Source: Natrinema ejinorense
GTDB taxonomy: Archaea > Halobacteriota > Halobacteria > Halobacteriales > Natrialbaceae
Direction: 5' to 3'
Assembly: GCF_002494345.1 (NCBI RefSeq)
Contig: NZ_NXNI01000001.1
Location: forward strand, 2,294,001 to 2,358,000
DNA: 64,000 bases
Shown here: piece by piece, positions 53,696 through 63,248 of the stretch
Numbering within the stretch: position 1 is the first letter of the stretch
Layout of the letters: each line of letters opens with the position of its first letter
Made by a program: the position numbers and the translations under genes
Notes under the pieces: model-generated
Told to the model about the DNA's origin: nothing
What the model saw: the letters and a program-made list of their open reading frames with translations, nothing else
Databases searched by the model: none

Positions 53696-54565
53696 CTATC
53701 CGAACTTGCCGGTGATGTAGTCCTCGACGCGGTCGTGTTCGGGGTTCTCGAAGATCTTGTCCGTGTCGTCGAATTCGACGAGTTCGCCGCCGGTGAGGAA
53801 GACCGCAGTCTTGTCCGAGATACGAGCGGCCTGCTGCATGTTGTGGGTGACGATAACGACCGTGTACTCCTCGGCGAGATCCTCGATCAGGTCCTCGATC
53901 TTCGAGGTCGCGACCGGGTCCAGCGCCGACGCCGGCTCGTCCATCAAGATGACGTCCGGATCGGGCGCGATCGCTCGCGCGATACAGAGCCGCTGTTGTT
54001 GCCCGCCCGAGAGGTCCAGCCCGCTCGAGTCGAGTTGATCCTCGACCTCCTCGAGCAGTGCCGCTCGCTCGAGGGCGGTTCGAACCTTCTCATCGACGTT
54101 ATCGTCTCTGCCCTGGACTTTGAGCCCGTAGGCGACGTTGTCGCGGATGCTCTTGGGGAAGGGGTTCGGCGACTGGAAGACCATGCCGATCTTCCGGCGC
54201 AGCGCGACGGGATCGACATCGTTGTCGTAGACGTTCTTTCCGTCGAACAGCAGTTCGCCTTCGACGTGAGCGCTGTCGACGAGGTCGTTCATCCGATTGA
54301 TACACCGGAGGAACGTGGACTTCCCACAGCCCGACGGTCCGATAACTGCCGTGACCTTCTTCTCGGGTATTTCGATGTCGACATCGGTGAGTGCCTGCTC
54401 CTCGCCGTAGTAGACGCTCAGGTCACGGGCCTCGAGGAGCGTTCGATCCGTCGTCGTCCGCTCGCCGGTATCGGTGGTGTCCGTAAGGCTGTCAGTTCCC
54501 GGCGTCGGGGCTGGCTGGTCGTCAGTCGGTTCCGTTTCTGAGGAGGTCATCTGTTCGTTAGTCAT
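53696..54565 (-). CDS. pstB: Phosphate ABC transporter ATPase PstB (operon 1)
   Basis: A 289-aa nucleotide-binding subunit. After an acidic Thr-rich N-terminal extension of about 45 residues come Walker [10 protein letters not shown], the NRMNDLV segment characteristic of PstB, the Q-loop region [14 protein letters not shown], signature LSGGQQQRL, Walker [12 protein letters not shown] and the H-loop [11 protein letters not shown]. It couples ATP hydrolysis to phosphate import. Last gene of pstS-pstC-pstA-pstB, two bases after pstA. The extension is more variable than the core; a second in-frame Met lies five codons on. Confidence 0.94.
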   Translation of the reverse strand: MTNEQMTSSETEPTDDQPAPTPGTDSLTDTTDTGERTTTDRTLLEARDLSVYYGEEQALTDVDIEIPEKKVTAVIGPSGCGKSTFLRCINRMNDLVDSAHVEGELLFDGKNVYDNDVDPVALRRKIGMVFQSPNPFPKSIRDNVAYGLKVQGRDDNVDEKVRTALERAALLEEVEDQLDSSGLDLSGGQQQRLCIARAIAPDPDVILMDEPASALDPVATSKIEDLIEDLAEEYTVVIVTHNMQQAARISDKTAVFLTGGELVEFDDTDKIFENPEHDRVEDYITGKFG

Positions 54566-54567
54566 TG

Positions 54568-55458
54568 TCAGGTGCGCTGTTGATACCGATTCCGGATGAC
54601 GATCGCGATCGAGTTCATCGTCAGTAAGACGACGAGCAGTGTGACGACGCCGGCGGCGACGACTCCGTACTGGAACTCCGTCTGGGGGTAGGACGCCCAG
54701 TTGTAGATTTGCAGGGGCATGGCGCTGACCTTGCTAAAGAGGCTGGTCGGAGCTCCAAAAACGGTCGTTGGAGCTGCGATCATGATCAGCGGTGCCGTCT
54801 CGCCGATCGCGCGGCCGAGCGCGAGGATGGTTCCGGTCATGATACCGGGCATCGCCCGGGGCAAGACGACGTTGCGGATCGTCTGCCACTTCGTCGCGCC
54901 CATCCCGTAGGACGCCTGCCGCTGGGAGTCGGGTACTGCCCGGATGGCCTCCTGTGCCGAAATGATGACGATCGGCAGAATCAGCAGGGAGACGGTAAAC
55001 GCGGCGACCAGTATCGTCCCATAGCCGATGTTCAGGAGACCGATGAACAGTCCCAGTCCCAACAGGCCGTAGACGACCGACGGGACGCCGGCGAGATTGG
55101 CGATGTTGAGCTGGATGAATCGCGTGAGGTAGCTGTCGTTGGCGTACTCCTCGAGGTAGACTGCTGCGCCAACCCCCAGCGGGAACGTGATGAGCGCGAT
55201 CAAGAGCATGATCGCGATGGAGCCGATCAGTGCCGGGAGGAACCCTGCTTCGTACGGGTTCGGATGGGGCGGGTTCGTGAGGAACTGCCAGTCGAGCCAG
55301 CCGACGGCGTCGATAGCGACGTTCGCAAGCAACAGTGCGAGCGAGACGATACCGACGAGGGTCGCTGCCAGCGCGATCAGGCGGAAGGCGACGTCCTTCG
55401 TTCGGCTGATTCGACCGAAGCCCGCGTCGGCGGGTGCGTCCTTCGCGTCAGTCGCCAT
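54568..55458 (-). CDS. pstA: Phosphate ABC transporter permease PstA (operon 1)
   Basis: A 296-aa membrane permease with six helices. The start [14 protein letters not shown] is a short cytoplasmic tail; [33 protein letters not shown] and the EAA-like loop [54 protein letters not shown] are typical PstA. Forms the channel with PstC. TAATG overlap with pstC by one base. Confidence 0.94.
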   Translation of the reverse strand: MATDAKDAPADAGFGRISRTKDVAFRLIALAATLVGIVSLALLLANVAIDAVGWLDWQFLTNPPHPNPYEAGFLPALIGSIAIMLLIALITFPLGVGAAVYLEEYANDSYLTRFIQLNIANLAGVPSVVYGLLGLGLFIGLLNIGYGTILVAAFTVSLLILPIVIISAQEAIRAVPDSQRQASYGMGATKWQTIRNVVLPRAMPGIMTGTILALGRAIGETAPLIMIAAPTTVFGAPTSLFSKVSAMPLQIYNWASYPQTEFQYGVVAAGVVTLLVVLLTMNSIAIVIRNRYQQRT

Positions 55459-56381
55459 TATCGATACACCTCCCGATAGCGCGACGCAACCAGTTCACTG
55501 ATGAGGTTCATGACGAATGTGATGATGAACAGGGTCAGTCCGACCGCAAAGAGGCTCTTGTACGCGACGCCCTGGCCGACGATGTCCCCCGTTCCGATCT
55601 GGACCATCGCGGCAGTCATGGTCTGAATCGAATCCAGGAACATCCCTGCCGGGTCGGTCACATCGGCCATCCGCGGGGTCTGTCCCGCGGCGATGGCGAC
55701 GATCATCGTCTCGCCGATCGCTCGCGAGAGCGCGAGAATGAACGAGGAGAAGATGCCCGATAGCGCCGCCGGGACGACGACGGACGTCGAGACGGTGAAC
55801 TTCGTCGCGCCGAGGCCGTAACTGGCCTCACGAAGCGAGTCCGGTACCGCACTCATCGAATCCTCGCTGATCGAGGAGACCATCGGGATGATCATGATTC
55901 CGACCATGATCGACGCCGAGAGCGCGTTAAACGTCGACAGCGGCAAGAACGTGTCCAGTACGGGCGTGACGTAGACGAGCGCGAAGTAGCCATAGACGAC
56001 CGTCGGGACGCCCGCCAACACCTCGAGTGCGGGCTTGAGGTACGCTCGCTGGCGCTCGGAAGCGTACTCGCTGAGATAGATCGCGGTCAACAGGCCGATG
56101 GGAAGCGCGATCAGCGCCGAGCCGACGGTGATGATCAGCGTCCCCGAGATAAGCGGCAGGACGCCGAACGCGATCGGTTCGTTCGTCGGACTCCATCGCG
56201 TTCCCGTGAGGAATTCGACGGGCGAAACGGTCTGGAAGAACGCGATTGCGTCGACGAGCAGCGTCAGAATGATTGCGGCGGTCGTCAGAATCGACAGGAG
56301 CGCACACAGCATGAAGAGGTATCGGAACACCGTTCCGCGTGCCGTGCGAATCCCGTCGTGAGAGAAGTCGGGCTGGCTCAT
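55458..56381 (-). CDS. pstC: Phosphate ABC transporter permease PstC (operon 1)
   Basis: A 307-aa membrane permease. EFLTGTRWSPTNEPIAFGVLPLISGTLIITVGSALIALPIGLLTAIYLSEYAS, PALEVLAGVPTVVYGYFAL and the loop AVPDSLREASYGLGATKFTVSTSVVVPAALSGIFSSFILALSRAIGETMIV match PstC. Pairs with PstA as the transmembrane pore. It overlaps pstS by ATGA and pstA by one base. Confidence 0.94.
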   Translation of the reverse strand: MSQPDFSHDGIRTARGTVFRYLFMLCALLSILTTAAIILTLLVDAIAFFQTVSPVEFLTGTRWSPTNEPIAFGVLPLISGTLIITVGSALIALPIGLLTAIYLSEYASERQRAYLKPALEVLAGVPTVVYGYFALVYVTPVLDTFLPLSTFNALSASIMVGIMIIPMVSSISEDSMSAVPDSLREASYGLGATKFTVSTSVVVPAALSGIFSSFILALSRAIGETMIVAIAAGQTPRMADVTDPAGMFLDSIQTMTAAMVQIGTGDIVGQGVAYKSLFAVGLTLFIITFVMNLISELVASRYREVYR

Positions 56382-57352
56382 TCGGTTACCTCCTCGATCG
56401 CGCTCTCGAGTTTCTCGAGGTTCTCGTCGCGCTGTGTTTCGGTAATTGGCACGTAGCCGACGTCGGAGACCAGATCGGTCGTAGCTTGGTCCATGTAGAA
56501 GCGAACGAAGTCCCGGACCGCCGGTTGCGTGAGCGACTCTTTGGCGACGTAAATGAACAGGGGTCGCGAGAGGGGCTTGTACTCGCCGGTTTTAGCAGTC
56601 TCGATCGACGGCTCGACGCAGCCGTTCCCGTTGTCGATCGAGACGGCTTTGATTCGGTCCGGATTCTCGCTGTAGTACGCGAAGCCGAAGTACCCGATCG
56701 CGTTCTGGGACCCGCGAACGCCCTGGACGATCGATCGATCGCGCTCGGTCGCGTAGTAGTCGCCCGTGTGGTTGGCTTCCTCCCCGAGGATCGCCTCGTT
56801 AAAGTAATCGAACGTGCCGGAGGTCGTCGCAGCGCCGTAGAGTTCGAACTCCTGGTCTGGCCACGACTCGTTGATATCGCTCCAGCGCTCGGCGCCGTCG
56901 GCACGCCAGATCTCGTGGAGTTGTTCGACGGTGAGACAGTCGACCCAGTCCGCGTCCGGATTGACGACGACCGTCAGTGCGTCCGTCGCGACCGGGAACT
57001 CGAGTGGCGTGACACCGCTGTCGTCACACTGGTCGATCTCGGCATCCGCGATCGAACGGCTTGCGTTGTTGATATCGGTTCGCCCCGCACAAAAGAAGTT
57101 CCCGAACCCACCACCCGTCCCGGTCTTACTGAGCGAGAGGTTGATAGTGGGATTCTTTTCGGAGAAGGCTGACGCGATCGCCTCGGTCACGGGAAACACC
57201 GTACTGCTTCCCGCGATGTTCACTTGGTTGCCCTCCGCGGCGAAGACGCCGGTACAGCCGGCCAGTCCGCCGGAGAGAGCAACACTTGCCGCGGCGAGAA
57301 AATCACGTCGGCCGAGTCCGGCCGACAAAGACGCCGTGGAATCTCTCGACAT
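56378..57352 (-). CDS. pstS: Phosphate-binding lipoprotein PstS (operon 1)
   Basis: A 324-aa substrate-binding protein on the outer membrane face. GRRDFLAA is a twin-arginine motif and LAGCTG the lipobox. GSSTVFPVTEAIASAF opens the phosphate-binding site, TGTGGGFGNFFCAGRTDINNASRSI follows, and DALTVVVNPDADWVDCLTVEQLHEIW is a family landmark. AATTSGTFDYFNEAILGE carries the second half of the site. Four cysteines occur in the mature domain. The ATG at 57350-57352 is used; a GTG one codon upstream is in frame. First gene of the operon, with an AT-rich control region directly upstream. Confidence 0.94.
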   Translation of the reverse strand: MSRDSTASLSAGLGRRDFLAAASVALSGGLAGCTGVFAAEGNQVNIAGSSTVFPVTEAIASAFSEKNPTINLSLSKTGTGGGFGNFFCAGRTDINNASRSIADAEIDQCDDSGVTPLEFPVATDALTVVVNPDADWVDCLTVEQLHEIWRADGAERWSDINESWPDQEFELYGAATTSGTFDYFNEAILGEEANHTGDYYATERDRSIVQGVRGSQNAIGYFGFAYYSENPDRIKAVSIDNGNGCVEPSIETAKTGEYKPLSRPLFIYVAKESLTQPAVRDFVRFYMDQATTDLVSDVGYVPITETQRDENLEKLESAIEEVTE

Positions 57353-57421
57353 CACCGTATCGAAGCCACAGAGTAAATAAGTATACTACTATGATCGCTA
57401 TATAGACCTATTTATCTATAG
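57353..57421 (-). promoter_or_regulatory. Promoter and probable phosphate-control region of pst operon 1
   Basis: On the minus strand TTATTTAC (57373-57380) is a TATA-like box about 25 nt from the ATG. Upstream, CTATATAGACCTATTTATCTATAG (57398-57421) is flanked by inverted CTATA/TATAG ends, and GTATAC is at 57381-57386. AT-rich palindromic elements like these are reported before pst genes of haloarchaea as phosphate-response sites; the match to any published P-box is from memory. Confidence 0.5.
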
Positions 57422-57710
57422 TCCCGTCGGGACGTTCAGTGATCAGGGGAGATAATACCCCGGTTGGCACTTATGTATGACAATAGTTGTCACTGGCCGA
57501 AATCGACGTGAGCTACCGCACTGTCGATCCGAATTGTTCGGTCGAGCGTGTCCGGGAATATATAGACGGCGTAGTACTGCGGCTCGCAAGAATCGCTTGG
57601 AGAGCCAGGCTGCTGGCAGACGAACCGGTAGTAGAACGTCTCGCATCGAACGGATACGTTCGACGGCGGGCTCTGACGATGACTGAAAACGCGAGGCTCG
57701 AACGACGTGG
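57422..57710. other. Gene-free stretch between pstS and the phosphatase pseudogene
   Basis: No supported gene. The only notable features are a TATA-like TATATATTC on the minus strand near 57561-57568 and several AT-rich patches. It may carry the remnant of the downstream end of the phosphatase gene's transcript. Confidence 0.4.
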
Positions 57711-58157
57711 TTACTCGGCGGTGCTGAACTCGTCGAACAGTGCGATCACCCGCCGTTCGATCTCGGCGCGGATCTCGCGGACGCGTTCGGGGTCGCGGCC
57801 GTCCGGATCGTCGAGCCCCCAGTCGCGGACATCGACGCCGCTGCCGACCTCGCCAACATCGAGCGTCGAACAGCCCATCGTCGCGACGTAGTCGCACGAT
57901 TAGAGTTCCTCGAGGGAGATTTTTCGTGGCGTGCGATCGGCGAGATCGAACCCCGCGTCGGCCATCGCGTCGACGACCTCCTCGTGGACGCGGTCCGCGG
58001 GGTGGGTCCCGCCGGTCAGGAGTTCGACCTCGTCGGTGCGTTCCCGGCGCTCGCGTTCCCGCTCCGCGAACGCCGTCGACAGCTGGGAACGGCCCGCGTT
58101 CTGGACGCACATGAAGGCGATGCGAATCGTGTCGGTGGAATCGGTGTCGGAGGACAT
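57711..58157 (-). pseudogene. LMW-phosphatase/ArsC family gene with internal stop
   Basis: The frame begins MSSDTDSTDTIRIAFMCVQNAGRSQ, where C-V-Q-N-A-G-R-S is the CX5R phosphatase/arsenate-reductase signature. It continues through GGTHPADRVHEEVVDAMADAGFDL to KISLEEL, then hits TAA at 57900-57902. Past it the same frame reads SCDYVATMGCSTLDVGEVGSG, then DWGLDDPDGRDPERVREIRAEIERRV to a TAA at 57711-57713. The second part is intact and expected, so this is a single nonsense mutation. The catalytic half alone (85 aa) lacks the usual C-terminal part. Placed between the two pst operons, it may once have served arsenate or phosphate metabolism. Confidence 0.8.
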
Positions 58158-58249
58158 GGGTTCGTGTGTTGGTCGCGTGTCGATATCGGCTCATCGACGC
58201 CGGAACTGCCGGCGTTGCCGCACGGTTCCGATCTACGTCGGTCGTCGAA

Positions 58250-58978
58250 TCAGCGAAGCAGTTCCTCGCTATTCTCGAGGGCGTAGAGCGTCCGGGCGGC
58301 CACGTTCACCGCGTGATCGCCGACGCGCTCGAGGTCACGCGCGATCACGAACGTCCGCGAGACGTCCGCGATCACGTCCGCGATCACGTCCGCGACCGGT
58401 GGCCCTCCGGCATCGCCTTGGACTCGCCGCTCCCCGTCCGTCCCGCCCTCGACGTGCAACTCCATGAGGGTCCGGACGATCCGTTCGGCGACCCCGGCAC
58501 AGCGGGCGTCGAGTTCGTCGTCGCGCTCGGCGACGGCGAAACAGGCCTCGACATCGTCCGTGACGAACGCCTCGAGTGCGCGCTCGATCTGCTCGAGCGC
58601 GAGCGCGGTGATTCGCTCGAAGTCGACGTCCGGAAGCGGCGAGGCGGATCCGGTCGAATCCAGCGCATACTCGGCCAGGTTCGCCGCGAGGTCGGCCACT
58701 CGCTCGAGGTCGGTAACGATCTTGAACGCGGCCACGACGAAACGGAGGTCGCCGGCGACCGGCTGGTGTAGCGCGACCAGGTCGAGACACTCGCGTTCGA
58801 TCTCGAGACAGCGATCGTTGACGGTGGCGTCTGTCTCGACGACGACGCGTGCGAGTGCGAGGTCGTCGGTAAATAGGGCAGTAACGGCATCGTCGAGTTG
58901 CCCACAGACGCGATCGCCAATCGCGACGACGGCGTCGCGAAGCCGCTCGAGGCGTTCGCGATACTCGTGGCGGCCCAT
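58250..58978 (-). CDS. phoU: PhoU-family regulator (operon 2)
   Basis: A 242-aa PhoU protein, diverged from the one at 51714. EYRERLERLRDAVVAIGDRV opens repeat 1, DLRFVVAAFKIVTDLERVADLAANLAEYALD is the signature, and VIARDLERVGDHAVNVAARTLYALENSEELLR ends repeat 2. A short in-frame tandem repeat (VIADVIADV) lies near residue 203, caused by a 12-bp DNA repeat. The start ATG overlaps the pstB TGA by one base, so it is the last gene of pst operon 2. Confidence 0.9.
   Translation of the reverse strand: MGRHEYRERLERLRDAVVAIGDRVCGQLDDAVTALFTDDLALARVVVETDATVNDRCLEIERECLDLVALHQPVAGDLRFVVAAFKIVTDLERVADLAANLAEYALDSTGSASPLPDVDFERITALALEQIERALEAFVTDDVEACFAVAERDDELDARCAGVAERIVRTLMELHVEGGTDGERRVQGDAGGPPVADVIADVIADVSRTFVIARDLERVGDHAVNVAARTLYALENSEELLR
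58362..58397 (-). repeat. 12-bp in-frame tandem repeat in phoU
   Basis: ACGTCCGCGATC repeats at 58362-58373 and 58374-58385, with a near-copy at 58386-58397. The unit is a multiple of three, so copy changes would only alter protein length. Confidence 0.8.
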
Positions 58979-59898
58979 CACCCGAACTTGCCAGTGATGT
59001 AGTCCTCGACGCGCTGGCTCCGCGGATCCTCGAACACCTGATCGGTATCGCCGTACTCCACGAGTTCGCCGCCAGTAAGGAAGACCGCGGTCTGATCGGA
59101 GATGCGGGCGGCCTGTTGCATGTTGTGGGTAACGATGACGACCGTGTACTCCTCGGCGAGGTCCTCGATCAGGTCCTCGATCTTCGCGGTGGCGATCGGA
59201 TCCAGCGCCGAGGCTGGCTCGTCCATCAGGATGACTTCGGGATCGACGGCGAGACACCGGGCGATACAGAGCCGTTGTTGTTGCCCCCCCGAGATACCCA
59301 ACGCGTTGTCGTCGAGGCGGTCGGCAACCTCGTCCCAGAGAGCCGCGTCGCGGAGGCACTGCTCGACCAGTTCGTCCTCCTTGTCCTTCTCGTCGCGGCC
59401 GAGCAGCTTGGGGACGAGCCCCCGCTCGATGTCGCCGTGCTTTCGCGGGCCGTACGCGACGTTCTCCCGGATCGACTTCGGGAACGGGTTCGGGTGCTGG
59501 AACACCATCCCGATCCGCTTCCGGAGTTCGACGAGGTTGGTCCCGTCGGCGTAGATGTCCTCGCCGTTGAACTCGACGGCCCCCTCGATACGGGCGGCAT
59601 CGATCCGGTCGTTCATCCGGTTGAGACACCGGAGGAACGTCGACTTGCCACAACCCGAGGGGCCGATCAGCGCCGTGACGCTCTTTTCGGGAATGTCGAT
59701 CGAGATGTCCTGTAGCGCGTGGTCGTCGCCGTACCAGACGTTCAGGTCCTCGACCGACAGGACCCGCTTGCCGTAGAACGAGTACTCGCGCCACTCCGCT
59801 TTCGTCCGTTCGGTGCTTTCGCCGGTCGTCGTTTCGATGCTCGACGCAGTAGCGTCGGACTCGGTGCCGTCGGTCGTGGTAACGCTAGTTTCCGTCAT
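58978..59898 (-). CDS. pstB: Phosphate ABC transporter ATPase PstB (operon 2)
   Basis: A 306-aa ATPase. Walker [47 protein letters not shown], signature [16 protein letters not shown], Walker [12 protein letters not shown] and [11 protein letters not shown] are all present. Compared with the copy at 53696 it has a longer middle ([18 protein letters not shown] insertion) and a Thr/Ser-rich N-terminal extension. Coupled to pstA by ATGA overlap and to phoU by one base. Confidence 0.93.
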   Translation of the reverse strand: MTETSVTTTDGTESDATASSIETTTGESTERTKAEWREYSFYGKRVLSVEDLNVWYGDDHALQDISIDIPEKSVTALIGPSGCGKSTFLRCLNRMNDRIDAARIEGAVEFNGEDIYADGTNLVELRKRIGMVFQHPNPFPKSIRENVAYGPRKHGDIERGLVPKLLGRDEKDKEDELVEQCLRDAALWDEVADRLDDNALGISGGQQQRLCIARCLAVDPEVILMDEPASALDPIATAKIEDLIEDLAEEYTVVIVTHNMQQAARISDQTAVFLTGGELVEYGDTDQVFEDPRSQRVEDYITGKFG

Positions 59899-62081
59899 TG
59901 GTGTAGTTTACTCCTGAAATACCGTCGCGAGGCGATCCCCATCGCGTAGAAGGCCAGCACGACCCCGAGCAACACCAGCGTCGTCCCCCAGCCGAACGAC
60001 TCCTCCGCGCCGACGCCGGCGGTGATAACCGCGTACAGCTGGTAGGGGAGCGCGCTCGCCCGCTCGAGCAACGCCGGATTGGCGACGTGAAGGAACGGCG
60101 GCCGGAGGCCGACATCGACGGTGAACCCGGCGAGAATCCGCGGGGACGCGTTCGGGAAGTTCGGCCCGTTGAGGACGAGCAAGAGCGGCGCGGTCTCGCC
60201 CGCGATTCGACCGACGCCGAGGATGGCGCCGGTGATGACCCCCGGCATCGATGCGGGGATGACGACGCTTTTGATCGTGTCCCACTTCGAGACGCCCAGT
60301 GCGGCGCTCGCGTCCCGGTACTCGTCAGGGACACTTTTCATGGCCTCGCGGCTCGTGATTAGCACGAGCGGGAGCAGCATGAATCCCAGTACCAACTGGG
60401 TGACGAAGATCGAGGGACTGTCGCCGAACCGGGGCACCAGGAAGGCGAGCCCGAACAGACCGAAGACGATACTGGGCGTACTCCAGAGCCCGTTCGTGGC
60501 TATGTCGACCGCCTGTGTAAAACGGCTGTTTTCGGCGTACTCGGTGAGGAAGACGGCGGCACCGACGGCCAACGGGACGGCGAAAACGACCGCCCCGAGG
60601 ACGATCCAGACCGTCCCGACCAGCGCCGGCATCACGCCCTTCTGGATGCCGAGTCCCTGCGATGGATTCATCAGGAACGGCCAGTCGATGGTGCCGCTGC
60701 CGTCGATGCCGACCGCCCCGCCGAACGAGTTGCCGGTGACGACGCCGTGGAGACAGACGACGACGAACGCCCACAGTGCGAGGCTACCGGTCGATGGCAG
60801 TGGTGGCACCCACGCCGGCGGCGATCGATCCGCAGCGAGCCGCGTAGCCGCACGCGCTCCGGCGGCGATCACCGCGACGCCGGCGACGGTGAACGCAATC
60901 GTCGGAACGACCGCGATACCGACGACCGCGAGTTCGCCCCCGGTTCCCAGTTCGAGCAACGCGGTGACGATCATCGCGCCGGCCGCGACTCGAAGACCGC
61001 GAGCGACGGTTCGCCCCCGCTCCGTGGTCGGCACCCACGGTGACCGCGAGCGCCGGAGCACGGCCAGGACGATCGTTCCGACGAGCAGTCCCGGGGCCGC
61101 ACCGATCACGGCCGTCGGTTCGATCGTGACCGCGTACCCGGAGATGGACCGCCCCCTCACGATGACGACCGCCAGCGCGGCCCCGGCGAGCGCGAGCGTA
61201 CTTCCGACGGCGAGCCCGACGAACGAAAGCAGTTTGTCGGTGCCGTCGGCGGTCGCCGGATCGAGCCGGCCACTGCGGACCAGCGACGCGAGCGCCCCGA
61301 CGACAAGCAACAGCGCCGTCCCCGCGCCTACCGTGAGGTTCTCGAGAACGACCGTGATCCCGCGCTCGAAGACGAACACGAGCAGGAACGCGAGGACGGA
61401 CAGCGTCAGGAGGACGACAAGCGAGATCAGGAGAAAGGCCCCGTTCTGTCTGCCGCGCGTCCCGAAGCCGGCGTAGGCGGCGGCGCTCGCTCGGCCGGCG
61501 AAGAGACCGCCGACCATTGTCAACAGCGGGATCACGAGTCGTCCGGGGATCACGGCGTCGAATCCCGACGGTTCCCACGTCCAACTCGGCGCGATCACGC
61601 CGGTCGTGACGACGACGCCGACGAAACAGACGAACGCGGCGACGGGGAGGGTCGCGCTGATATCCTCGCGTGCGACGAGGGTAAGATAGCCAACGATCCC
61701 TCCGATCGGAACGCCGAGGAGCCAGCCGACCGCGTCGAGTCCGAGGGTGTTGCTCGCGATCGCACCGGCAGTGATCGTCCAGAGAACGAACTGGACGGTC
61801 GCACCGGCGAGGCCGACAGATCGGTCGGGTGTTGTCCGCACGCCACCCCAGCGCGAAAGCACGCCTAACGCACCGATCGCGGCGCCGAGCGCCAGCAACA
61901 CGGCACCGAAGTACGTGGCCGTCGACGCGCCGCTGACGGTGACGTCGATCGGGACCCACTCGAACAGCGCCGCGGCCCCGAGCGCAAAGGCCGCGAGCGA
62001 GCCGATGACGACCGCTATTGCGACCCGTTCGTAGGTCGTCCCTCCACCGTCGACGAGCCGCGTTTCGTAGGCGCCGCTCAT
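59895..62081 (-). CDS. pstA: Phosphate permease PstA with large N-terminal membrane extension
   Basis: A 728-aa protein, about 2.5 times normal PstA length. The last roughly 290 residues are Pst[69 protein letters not shown] and the EAA loop [48 protein letters not shown]. The first roughly 430 residues hold about 10-11 additional hydrophobic segments with no familiar motif. The frame is continuous, so this is a genuine fusion, not a misjoined pair. The extra part may help assembly, sense phosphate or be a separate permease. It overlaps pstB by ATGA. Confidence 0.87.
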   Translation of the reverse strand: MSGAYETRLVDGGGTTYERVAIAVVIGSLAAFALGAAALFEWVPIDVTVSGASTATYFGAVLLALGAAIGALGVLSRWGGVRTTPDRSVGLAGATVQFVLWTITAGAIASNTLGLDAVGWLLGVPIGGIVGYLTLVAREDISATLPVAAFVCFVGVVVTTGVIAPSWTWEPSGFDAVIPGRLVIPLLTMVGGLFAGRASAAAYAGFGTRGRQNGAFLLISLVVLLTLSVLAFLLVFVFERGITVVLENLTVGAGTALLLVVGALASLVRSGRLDPATADGTDKLLSFVGLAVGSTLALAGAALAVVIVRGRSISGYAVTIEPTAVIGAAPGLLVGTIVLAVLRRSRSPWVPTTERGRTVARGLRVAAGAMIVTALLELGTGGELAVVGIAVVPTIAFTVAGVAVIAAGARAATRLAADRSPPAWVPPLPSTGSLALWAFVVVCLHGVVTGNSFGGAVGIDGSGTIDWPFLMNPSQGLGIQKGVMPALVGTVWIVLGAVVFAVPLAVGAAVFLTEYAENSRFTQAVDIATNGLWSTPSIVFGLFGLAFLVPRFGDSPSIFVTQLVLGFMLLPLVLITSREAMKSVPDEYRDASAALGVSKWDTIKSVVIPASMPGVITGAILGVGRIAGETAPLLLVLNGPNFPNASPRILAGFTVDVGLRPPFLHVANPALLERASALPYQLYAVITAGVGAEESFGWGTTLVLLGVVLAFYAMGIASRRYFRSKLHQ

Positions 62082-63190
62082 TGTCCCTCCAGTTTGCGGT
62101 GCATCCGTCGTTCGATGAGCGACGAGACGATACCAAGCCCGGTGACGATGACTAACAGGAGGACGCCGGCGGCGAACAGCGTACTCCAGAACATCTCACC
62201 GGGTGTCACGTGGCCGTAACTCGCGGCGATAAACGTCGTCAGCGTCTCCGTGCTGTCGAAGGCGTTGTACAGTTCGGGCCGGGGCAACCGGCGGCTGTGC
62301 GAGATCATAACCGTCGCGGCCATAGTCTCGCCGATCGCGCGACCGATCCCGAGCAAGACGCCCGCGGATATCCCCGAGAACGCGGTCGGGACGGAGACGC
62401 TCTTCATCGTTTGCCATTCCGTCGCACCCATCGCCAGCGAGCCGTCTTTCATCGACTCCGGGACCGCCGAGAGGGCGTCCTCGGCTACCGAGACGACCGT
62501 CGGGAGTGCCATGAAGCCGATCACGAGTCCGATCACGAACAGCGCTCCGGGGTTGATCGAGAGGAGGTTCCCGACGTAAGGGTTGATGAGGGTAAAGCCG
62601 ATGAACCCGTACACAATCGACGGGATACCCGCCAGCAGTTCGACTGCCGGTTTGACGATTTCCCGGAGCCAGTCGGGCGCGATGTCGCTGATGAACAACG
62701 CGCCCGCGACGCCGAACGGCGCCGCCACGAGGATGGCGACGGCCGTCGTCAGCGCGGTCCCCCAGATCATCGGTACGAGCGAGTACTGCTCCGCCGAGGT
62801 ACTCCACTCGTTGGAACCGAACGGCCACACGAGGTCGAGACCGGCAGTGCGAAACGCCGGTAGCGCCTCCATCACCAGAAACACCGCGATGAGTCCGAGC
62901 GTCGACAGCGTCGCGACCGTCATCAGGAACGTCACGACCTTGGCGGTCAGCGCCTGCCGGGCGACCCAGCCAATACCGGCGATCATCAGGAACCCGTACA
63001 GGAACGTGATCGTCCACGCCGACTGTACGACGAAGCCGACGAACACCACGGTGGCGAACAGTATCTGTGCCAGCGCGAGAAGCAGACTCGGTCGGTCAAG
63101 CTCCGCCGCCGTCCGAATTATCGCCAGCATCTGTCCCCATACCCCCGACACCGTCTGCGATATCGTCCGTATACCAATCGTATTGAACAT
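62078..63190 (-). CDS. pstC: Phosphate ABC transporter permease PstC (operon 2)
   Basis: A 370-aa permease. Beyond the standard PstC core it has an N-terminal part with several helices (LLLALAQILFATVVFVGFVV, TITFLYGFLMIAGIGWVARQAL). The core shows FGSNEWSTSAEQYSLVPMIWGTALTTAVAILVAAPFGVAGALFISDIAP, KPAVELLAGIPSIVYGFIGF and the EAA loop AVPESMKDGSLAMGATEWQTMKSVSVPTAFSGISAGVLLGIGRAIGETMAA. It overlaps pstA by four bases. Confidence 0.92.
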   Translation of the reverse strand: MFNTIGIRTISQTVSGVWGQMLAIIRTAAELDRPSLLLALAQILFATVVFVGFVVQSAWTITFLYGFLMIAGIGWVARQALTAKVVTFLMTVATLSTLGLIAVFLVMEALPAFRTAGLDLVWPFGSNEWSTSAEQYSLVPMIWGTALTTAVAILVAAPFGVAGALFISDIAPDWLREIVKPAVELLAGIPSIVYGFIGFTLINPYVGNLLSINPGALFVIGLVIGFMALPTVVSVAEDALSAVPESMKDGSLAMGATEWQTMKSVSVPTAFSGISAGVLLGIGRAIGETMAATVMISHSRRLPRPELYNAFDSTETLTTFIAASYGHVTPGEMFWSTLFAAGVLLLVIVTGLGIVSSLIERRMHRKLEGQ

Positions 63191-63248
63191 GATAGCGTGA
63201 AATCAACGCGGTTCCACGACGGTCACCGACCGTCGCGGACGAGCCCGA

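Noticed and set aside
57487-57891. Plus-strand frame of 134 codons upstream of the pst operon
   Set aside because: It overlaps the phosphatase pseudogene on the other strand, has no recognisable motif, and its upstream part lies in an AT-rich control region.
57900-57902. Recoded amino acid at the internal stop of the ArsC-like gene
   Set aside because: The codon is TAA. Pyrrolysine uses TAG and selenocysteine UGA with specific elements, and none are present.
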